64,000 nt of DNA from Cladorhizidae sp. MBARI D1340-BT2 (lineage: Eukaryota; Porifera; Demospongiae; Poecilosclerida; Cladorhizidae), in the NCBI GenBank assembly GCA_028752905.1, contig JAQNBH010000003.1, positions 39,368,472-39,432,471 on the forward strand, read 5' to 3'. Every line of letters starts with the position of its first letter. The first letter of the stretch is position 1. Positions 57,211 through 64,000 of this stretch are shown here, one piece after another. Both the position numbers and the translations under genes were made by a program. The notes below the pieces were generated by a model. It had not been told where the DNA came from, searched no databases, and saw only the letters and a program-made list of their open reading frames with translations.

Positions 57211-60200
57211 TACCATGGTTATACAATTAGCATGGTTATACACCTAGCATAGTTATATACCTAGCATGGTTATACACCTAGCATGGTTATACACCTAGCA
57301 TGGTTATACACCTAGCATGGTTATACACCTAGCATGGTTATATACCTTGCATGGTTATACACCTAGCATGGTTATATACCTAGCATGGTTATACACCTAG
57401 CATGATTATATACCTAGCATGGTTATACACCTAGCATGGTTATACACCTAGCATGGTTATATACCTAGCATGGTTATATACCTAGCATGGTTATATACCT
57501 AACATGGATATATACCTAGCATAGTTATACACCTAACATGGTTATACAATTAGCATGGTTATACACCTAATATGGTTATATACCTAGCATAGTTATACAC
57601 CTAGCATGGTTATACACCTAGCATGGATATATACCTAGCATGGTTATACACCTAGCATGGTTATATACCTAGCATGGTTATACACCTAGCATGGTTATAT
57701 ACCTAGCATGGTTATATACCTAGCATGGTTATACACCTAGCATGGTTATATACCTAGCATGGTTATATACCTAGCATGGTTATACACCTAGCATGGTTAT
57801 ATACCTAGCATGGTTATATACCTAGCTTGGTTATATACCTAGCATGGTTATATACCTAGCATGGTTATACACCTAGCATGGTTATATACCTAGCATGGTT
57901 ATATACCTAGCATGGTTATATACCTAGCATGGTTATATACCTAGCATATAGTTATACACCTAGCATGGTTATACAATTAGCATGGTTATACACCTAGCTT
58001 GGTTATATACCTAGCATGGTTATATACCTAGCATGGTTATACACCTAGCATGGTTATACACCTAGCATGGTTATATACCTAGCATGGTTATACACCTAGC
58101 ATGGTTATACACCTAGCATGGTTATACACCTAGCATGGTTATATACCTAGCATGGTTATATACCTAGCATGGTTATACACCTAGCATGGTTATATACCTA
58201 GCATGTTTATAATACTAGCATGGTTATACACCTAGCATGGTAATACACCTAGCATGGTTATACACTTAGCATGGTTATATACCTAGCATGGTTATACATC
58301 TAGCATGGTTATACACCTAGCATGGATATATACCTAGCATGGTTATACACGTAGCATGGTTATATACCTAGCATGTTTATATACCTAGCATGGTTATATA
58401 CCTAGCATAGTTATACACCTAGCATGGTTATACAATTAGCATGGTTATACACCTAGCATGGTTATACACCTAGCATGGTTATATACCTAGCATGGTTATA
58501 TACCTAGCATGGTTATACACCTAGCATGGTTATATACCTAGCATGGTTATATACCTAGCATGGTTATACACCTAGCATGGTTATATACCTAGCATGGTTA
58601 TACATCTAGCATGGTTATATACCTAGCATGGTTATATACCTAGCATGGTTATACACGTAGCATGGTTATATACCTAGCATGTTTATATACCTAGCATGGT
58701 TATATACCTAGCATAGTTATACACCTAGCATGGTTATACAATTAGTATGGTTATACACCTAGCATAGTTATATACCTAGCATGGTTATACACCTAGCATG
58801 GTTATACACCTAGCATGGTTATACACCTAGCATGGTTATACACCTAGCATGGTTATATACCTAGCATGGTTATACACCTAGCATGGTTATATACCTAGCA
58901 TGGTTATACACCTAGAATGGTTATATACCTAGCATGGTTATACACCTAGCATGGTTATACACCTAGCATGGTTATATACCTAGCATGGTTATATACCTAG
59001 CATGGTTATATACCTAACATGGATATATACCTAGCATAGTTATACACCTAGCATGGTTATACAATTAGCATGGTTATACACCTAATATGGTTATATACCT
59101 AGCATAGTTATACACCTAGCATGGTTATACACCTAGCATGGATATATACCTAGCATGGTTATACACCTAGCATGGTTATATACCTAGCATGGTTATATAC
59201 CTAGAATGGTTATACACCTAGCATGGTTATATACCTAGCATGGTTATATACCTAGCATGGTTATACACCTAGCATGGTTATATACCTAGCATGGTTATAT
59301 ACCTAGCTTGGTTATATACCTAGCATGGTTATATACCTAGCATGGTTATACACCTAGCATGGTTATATACCTAGCATGGTTATATACCTAGCATGGTTAT
59401 ATACCTAGCATGGTTATATACCTAGCATATAGTTATACACCTAGCATGGTTATACAATTAGCATGGTTATACACCTAGCTTGGTTATATACCTAGCATGG
59501 TTATATACCTAGCATGGTTATACACCTAGCATGGTTATACACCTAGCATGGTTATATACCTAGCATGGTTATACACCTAGCATGGTTATACACCTAGCAT
59601 GGTTATACACCTAGCATGGTTATATACCTAGCATGGTTATATACCTAGCATGGTTATACACCTAGCATGGTTATATACCTAGCATGTTTATAATACTAGC
59701 ATGGTTATACACCTAGCATGGTAATACACCTAGCATGGTTATACACTTAGCATGGTTATATACCTAGCATGGTTATACATCTAGCATGGTTATACACCTA
59801 GCATGGATATATACCTAGCATGGTTATACACGTAGCATGGTTATATACCTAGCATGTTTATATACCTAGCATGGTTATATACCTAGCATAGTTATACACC
59901 TAGCATGGTTATACAATTAGCATGGTTATACACCTAGCATGGTTATACACCTAGCATGGTTATATACCTAGCATGGTTATATACCTAGCATGGTTATACA
60001 CCTAGCATGGTTATATACCTAGCATGGTTATATACCTAGCATGGTTATACACCTAGCATGGTTATATACCTAGCATGGTTATATACTTAGCATGGTTATA
60101 CACCTAGCATGGTTATATACCTAGCATGGTTATATACCTAGCTTGGTTATATACCTAGCATGGTTATATACCTAGCATGGTTATATACCTAGCATAGTTA

Positions 60201-63200
60201 TACACCTAGCATGGTTATACAATTAGCATGGTTATACACCTATCATGGTTATATACCTAGCATAGTTATACACCTAGCATGGTTATACACCTAGCATGGT
60301 TATATACCTAGCATGGTTATACACCTAGCATGGTTATATACCTAGCATGGTTATATACCTAGCATGGTTATACACCTAGCATGGTTATACAATTAGCATG
60401 GTTATACACCTAGCATGGTTATATACCTAGCGTGGTTATATACCTAGCATCGTTATATACCTAGCATGGTTATACATCTAGCATGGTTATATACCTAGCA
60501 TGGTTATATACCTTGCATGGTTATATACCTAGCATGGTTATATACCTAGCATAGTTATACACCTAGCATCGTTATACAATTAGCATGGTTATACACCTAG
60601 CATGGTTATATACCTAGCATAGTTATACACCTAGCATGGTTATACACCTAGCATGGTTATATACCTTGCATGGTTATATACCTAGCATGGTTATATACCT
60701 AGCATGGTTATATACCTAGCATAGTTATAAACCTAGAATGGTTATACAATTAGCATGGTTATACACCTAGCATAGTTATATACCTAGCATTGTTATACAC
60801 TTAGCATGGTTATACACCTAGCATGGTTATATACCTAGCATGGTTATATACCTAGCATAGTTATATACATAGCATGGTTATATACCTAGCATAGTTATAC
60901 ACCTAAGATGGTTATACAATTAGAACGGTTATACACCTAGCATGGTTATATACCTAGCATAGTTATACACCTAGCATGGTTATACACCTAGCATGGCTAT
61001 ATACCTAGCATGGTTATATACCTAGCATGGTTATATACCTAGCATGGTTATACACCTAGCATGGTTATATACCTAGCATGGTTATATACCTAGCATGGTT
61101 ATATACCTAGCATGGTTATATACCTAGCATATAGTTATACACCTAGCATGGTTATAAAATTAGCATGTTTATACACCTAGCTTGGTTATATACCTAGCAT
61201 GGTTATATACCTAGCATGGTTATACACCTAGCATGGTTATACACCTAGCATGGTTATATACCTAGCATGGTTATACACCTAGCATGGTTATACACCTAGC
61301 ATGGTTATACACCTAGCATGGTTATATACCTAGCATGGTTATATACCTAGCATGGTTATACACCTAGCATGGTTATATACCTAGCATGTTTATAATACTA
61401 GCATGGTTATACACCTAGCATGGTAATACACCTAGCATGGTTATACACTTAGCATGGTTATATACCTAGCATGGTTATACATCTAGCATGGTTATACACC
61501 TAGCATGGTTATATACCTAGCATGGTTATACACGTAGCATGGTTATATACCTAGCATGTTTATATACCTAGCATGGTTATATACCTAGCATAGTTATACA
61601 CCTAGCATGGTTATACAATTAGCATGGTTATACACCTAGCATAGTTATATACCTAGCATGGTTATACACCTAGCATGGTTATACACCTAGCATGGTTATA
61701 CACCTAGCATGGTTATATACCTAGCATGGTTATACACCTACCATGGTTATATACCTAGCATGGTTATACACCTAGCATGGTTATATACCTAGCATGGTTA
61801 TACACCTAGCATGGTTATACACCTAGCATGGTTATATACCTAGCATGGTTATATACCTAGCATGGTTATATACCTAACATGGATATATACCTAGCATAGT
61901 TATACACCTAGCATGGTTATACAATTAGCATGGTTATACACCTAATATGGTTATATACCTTGCATAGTTATACACCTAGCATGGTTATACACCTAGCATG
62001 GATATATACCTAGCATGGTTATACACCTAGCATGGTTATATACCTAGGATGGTTATACACCTAGCATGGTTATATACCTAGCATGGTTATATACCTAGCA
62101 TGGTTATACACCGAGCATGGTTATATACCTAGCATGGTTATATACCTAGCATGGTTATACACCTAGCATGGTTATATACCTAGCATGGTTATATACCTAG
62201 CTTGGTTATATACCTAGCATGGTTATATACCTAGCATGGTTATATACCTAGCATAGTTATACACCTAGCATGGTTATACAATTAGCATGGTTATACACCT
62301 AGCATGGTTATATACCTAGCATAGTTATACACCTAGCATGGTTATACACCTAGCATGGTTATATACCTAGCATGGCTATACACCTAGCATGGTTATATAC
62401 CTAGCATGGTTATATACCTAGCATGGTTATACACCTAGCATGGTTATACAATTAGCATGGTTATACACCTAGCATGGTTATATACCTAGCGTGGTTATAT
62501 ACCTAGCATAGTTATATACCTAGCATGGTTATACATCTAGCATGGTTATATACCTAGCATGGTTATATAGCTTGCATGGTTATATACCTAGCATGGTTAT
62601 ATACCTAGCATAGTTATATACCTAGCATGGTTATACAATTAGCATGTTTATACACCTAGCATGGTTATATACCTAGCATAGTTATACACCTAGCATGGTT
62701 ATACACCTAGCATGGTTATATACCTAGCATTGTTATATACCTAGCATGGTTATATACCTAGCATGGTTATATACCTAGCATGGTTATATACCTAGCATAG
62801 TTATAAACCTAGCATGGTTATACAATTAGCATCGTTATACACCTAGCATGGTTATATACCTAGCATAGTTATACACTTAGCATTGTTATACACCTAGCAT
62901 GGTTATATACCTAGCATGGTTATATACCTAGCATGGTTATATACCTAGCATGGTTATATACCTAGCATAGTTATACACCTAAGATGGTTATACAATTAGC
63001 ATGGTTATACACCTAGCATGGTTATATACCTAGCATAGTTATACACCTAGCATGGTTATACACCTAGCATGGTTATATACCTAGCATGGTTATATACCTA
63101 GCATGGTTATATACCTAGCATGGTTATACACCTAGCATGGTTATATACCTAGCATGGTTATATACCTAGCATGGTTATATACCTAGCATGGTTATATACC

Positions 63201-64000
63201 TAGCATATAGTTATACACCTAGCATGGTTATACAATTAGCATGGTTATACACCTAGCTTGGTTATATACCTAGCATGGTTATATACCTAGCATGGTTATA
63301 CACCTAGCATGGTTATACACCTAGCATGGTTATATACCTAGCATGGTTATACACCTAGCATGGTTATACACCTAGCATGGTTATACACCTAGCATGGTTA
63401 TATACCTAGCATGGTTATATACCTAGCATGGTTATACACCTAGCATGGTTATATACCTAGCATGTTTATAATACTAGCATGGTTATACACCTAGTATGGT
63501 AATACACCTAGCATGGTTATACACTTAGCATGGTTATACACCTAGCATGGATATATACCTAGCATGGTTATACACGTAGCATGGTTATATACCTAGCATG
63601 TTTATATACCTAGCATGGTTATATACCTAGCATAGTTATACACCTAGCATGGTTATACAATTAGCATGGTTATACACCTAGCATGGTTATACACCTAGCA
63701 TGGTTATATACCTAGCATGGTTATATACCTAGCATGGTTATACACCTAGCATGGTTATATACCTAGCATGGTTATATACCTAGCATGGTTATACACCTTG
63801 CATGGTTATATACCTAGCATGGTTATATACCTAGCATGGTTATACACCTAGCATGGTTATATACCTAGCATGGTTATATACCTAGCTTGGTTATATATCT
63901 AGCATGGTTATATACCTAGCATGGTTATATACCTAGCATAGTTATACACCTAGCATGGTTATACAATTAGCATGGTTATACACCTAGCATGGTTATATAC
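57041..64000 (+). repeat. Third, diverged copy of the 10.3-kb segment (cut by window end)
   Basis: H monomers at 57940, 59421, 61123 and 63199, with M1 cassettes 257 bp later, match the order and nearly the spacing of 45924-51234 (intervals 1,481, 1,702 and 2,076 here against 1,515, 1,702 and 2,093). The offset to copy 2 is 12,016 bp, then 11,982, then 11,965 as monomers are lost. attagaacgg (60919), tatagcttgc (near 62566) and the cctagcttggttatatatc run near 63887 are shared. cctagcctagtt, shared by copies 1 and 2, is absent, and private changes such as cctaggatgg (near 62043) and ggctata (near 60995 and 62375) occur. J-type stretches lie at 60222-61122 and 62281-63198. Confidence 0.85.

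Larger units (their letters stand above)
11981..61753 (+). repeat. cctaccatgg monomers creating CCATGG sites
   Basis: A G to C change gives cctaccatggttatata, which contains CCATGG. I count ten: monomer starts 11981, 15315, 17561, 21934, 26307, 29313, 44375, 54791, 57209 and 61737. The first eight each lie exactly 68 bp (four monomers) before an H monomer and so mark one lineage of higher-order units. The other two (57209, 61737) are not in that position and appear to be independent changes. Confidence 0.88.
2172..63217 (+). repeat. Series of 34 19-bp H monomers
   Basis: The H monomer cctagcatatagttataca has two extra bases (ta) relative to the catagtt monomer. Starts: 2172, 4565, 5842, 6405, 8798, 10075, 12049, 15383, 17629, 19127, 22002, 23500, 26375, 29381, 30879, 32751, 34265, 35644, 37159, 38861, 40954, 42571, 44443, 45924, 47439, 49141, 51234, 53021, 54859, 56119, 57940, 59421, 61123 and 63199. 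Intervals range from 563 to 3,334 bp, most between 1.3 and 2.1 kb, and many equal 17n + 2, as expected for one H per unit. It is regularly followed by an ACA monomer, an att monomer and a cctagcttgg monomer at H + 53, and usually has another cctagcttgg monomer at H - 119. It is the best boundary marker for the higher-order unit. Confidence 0.9.
2429..63625 (+). repeat. M1-type 170-bp marker cassettes (36)
   Basis: The cassette begins with cctagcatgtttataat and runs ten monomers: M1, actagc-ACA, ggtaataca, ACA, cttagc-ATA, ACA, tctagc-ACA, ggatata, ACA, cgtagc-ATA; a cctagcatgtttatata monomer follows. Starts: 2429, 6099, 6662, 10332, 12306, 12476, 15640, 15810, 17886, 19384, 22259, 23757, 26632, 26802, 29638, 31136, 33008, 34522, 35901, 37416, 39118, 41211, 42828, 44700, 46181, 47696, 49398, 51491, 51712, 53244, 55099, 56376, 58197, 59678, 61380 and 63456. 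All but the four duplicate members (12476, 15810, 26802, 51712) follow an H monomer, normally by 257 bp. In the cassettes at 39118, 49398 and 61380 the ggatata monomer reads ggttatata, which links those three positions as homologous. The cassette at 63456 lacks two monomers. Confidence 0.88.
1..64000 (+). repeat. 17-bp satellite array filling the window
   Basis: The consensus monomer is cctagcatggttatata, with a very common variant ending ttataca (T to C at position 16). Monomers follow one another without spacer at 17-bp steps, about 3,760 of them, all in the same orientation; I saw no reverse-complement monomer. Common variant monomers begin attagc, cttagc, tctagc, cgtagc, cctagct, cctaat, cctaac or cctacc, or carry catagtt, catgttt or ggatata. 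Nearly all variation is substitution; length changes are rare. The repeat is non-coding: 17 is not a multiple of 3, so the TAG in cctagc falls in every forward frame within about 51 bp, and the reverse strand has TAA and TAG in each monomer. No sequence longer than a monomer lacks a match to the consensus. The window starts and ends inside the array. The satellite family name and species are unknown to me. Confidence 0.99.

Noticed and set aside
1..64000. Open reading frames encoding a repetitive protein
   Set aside because: A 17-bp unit shifts frame each repeat. TAG in cctagc closes every forward frame within about 51 bp, and TAA and TAG do so on the reverse strand; variants only rarely remove a stop.
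1..64000. CRISPR array, because of the regular short repeats
   Set aside because: There are no unique spacers; the repeat is directly contiguous with itself.
1..64000. Telomeric repeat
   Set aside because: The unit is 17 bp and has no G-rich run such as TTAGGG or TTTAGGG; the CCTAG start is only a superficial likeness to CCCTAA.
1..64000. CENP-B box, because the monomer is also 17 bp
   Set aside because: The known CENP-B box core bases (TTCG and CGGGA) are absent; only the length agrees.
1..64000. TATA boxes, bacterial -10 elements (tataat in M1/M2 monomers) and Kozak-like gcATGg in each monomer
   Set aside because: They are inherent in the repeat unit and occur thousands of times without any gene downstream.

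Overview
The whole window is one uninterrupted satellite DNA array. Its unit is a 17-bp monomer, cctagcatggttatata, or its main variant cctagcatggttataca (T or C at monomer position 16). About 3,760 monomers run head to tail in one orientation from base 1 to base 64000. Both window ends fall inside the array, so its true length is unknown. I see no gene, RNA gene, transposon, inversion, spacer or unique sequence. GC is roughly 37-38% by composition of the two main monomers, and the consensus has no CpG. An array this long with nested higher-order structure points to a eukaryotic nuclear genome (centromeric, pericentromeric or other heterochromatic satellite). The species cannot be told from the sequence, and I do not recognise the monomer as a named satellite.

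The array is highly organised. (1) The 17-bp monomer. (2) Ten-monomer, 170-bp periods of two kinds. One is a marker cassette that begins with cctagcatgtttataat (M1) or cctagcatgtatataat (M2) and ends before a cctagcatgtttatata monomer. The other is a 'J-type' 10-mer marked by an attagcatggttataca monomer. (3) Higher-order units, mostly 1.3-2.1 kb, each carrying one 19-bp monomer, cctagcatatagttataca (called H here). I count 34 H units, and each is followed by a cassette, in 32 of 34 cases starting exactly 257 bp after the H start. (4) Large tandem segmental duplications of the higher-order units.

Layout. 1-2163: J-type region without H units or cassettes. 2172-6404 and 6405-10637: tandem duplicate, period 4,233 bp. 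10638-17628: mixed block containing a 3,334-bp repeat and doubled cassettes. 17629-22001 and 22002-26374: tandem duplicate, period 4,373 bp. 26375 to about 34,785: mixed block that reuses modules of the preceding blocks. About 34,786-45,048 and 45,049-55,450: tandem duplicate, period 10,280 bp. About 55,450-57,040: short transition. About 57,040-64,000: a third, more diverged copy of the 10.3-kb segment, cut by the window end.

The pattern fits repeated unequal exchange and local amplification at several scales, with private point variants tagging each lineage. Boundaries given with 'about' are limited by the similarity of neighbouring monomers. Function (centromere, heterochromatin, origin of a small RNA or none) cannot be read from the sequence alone.
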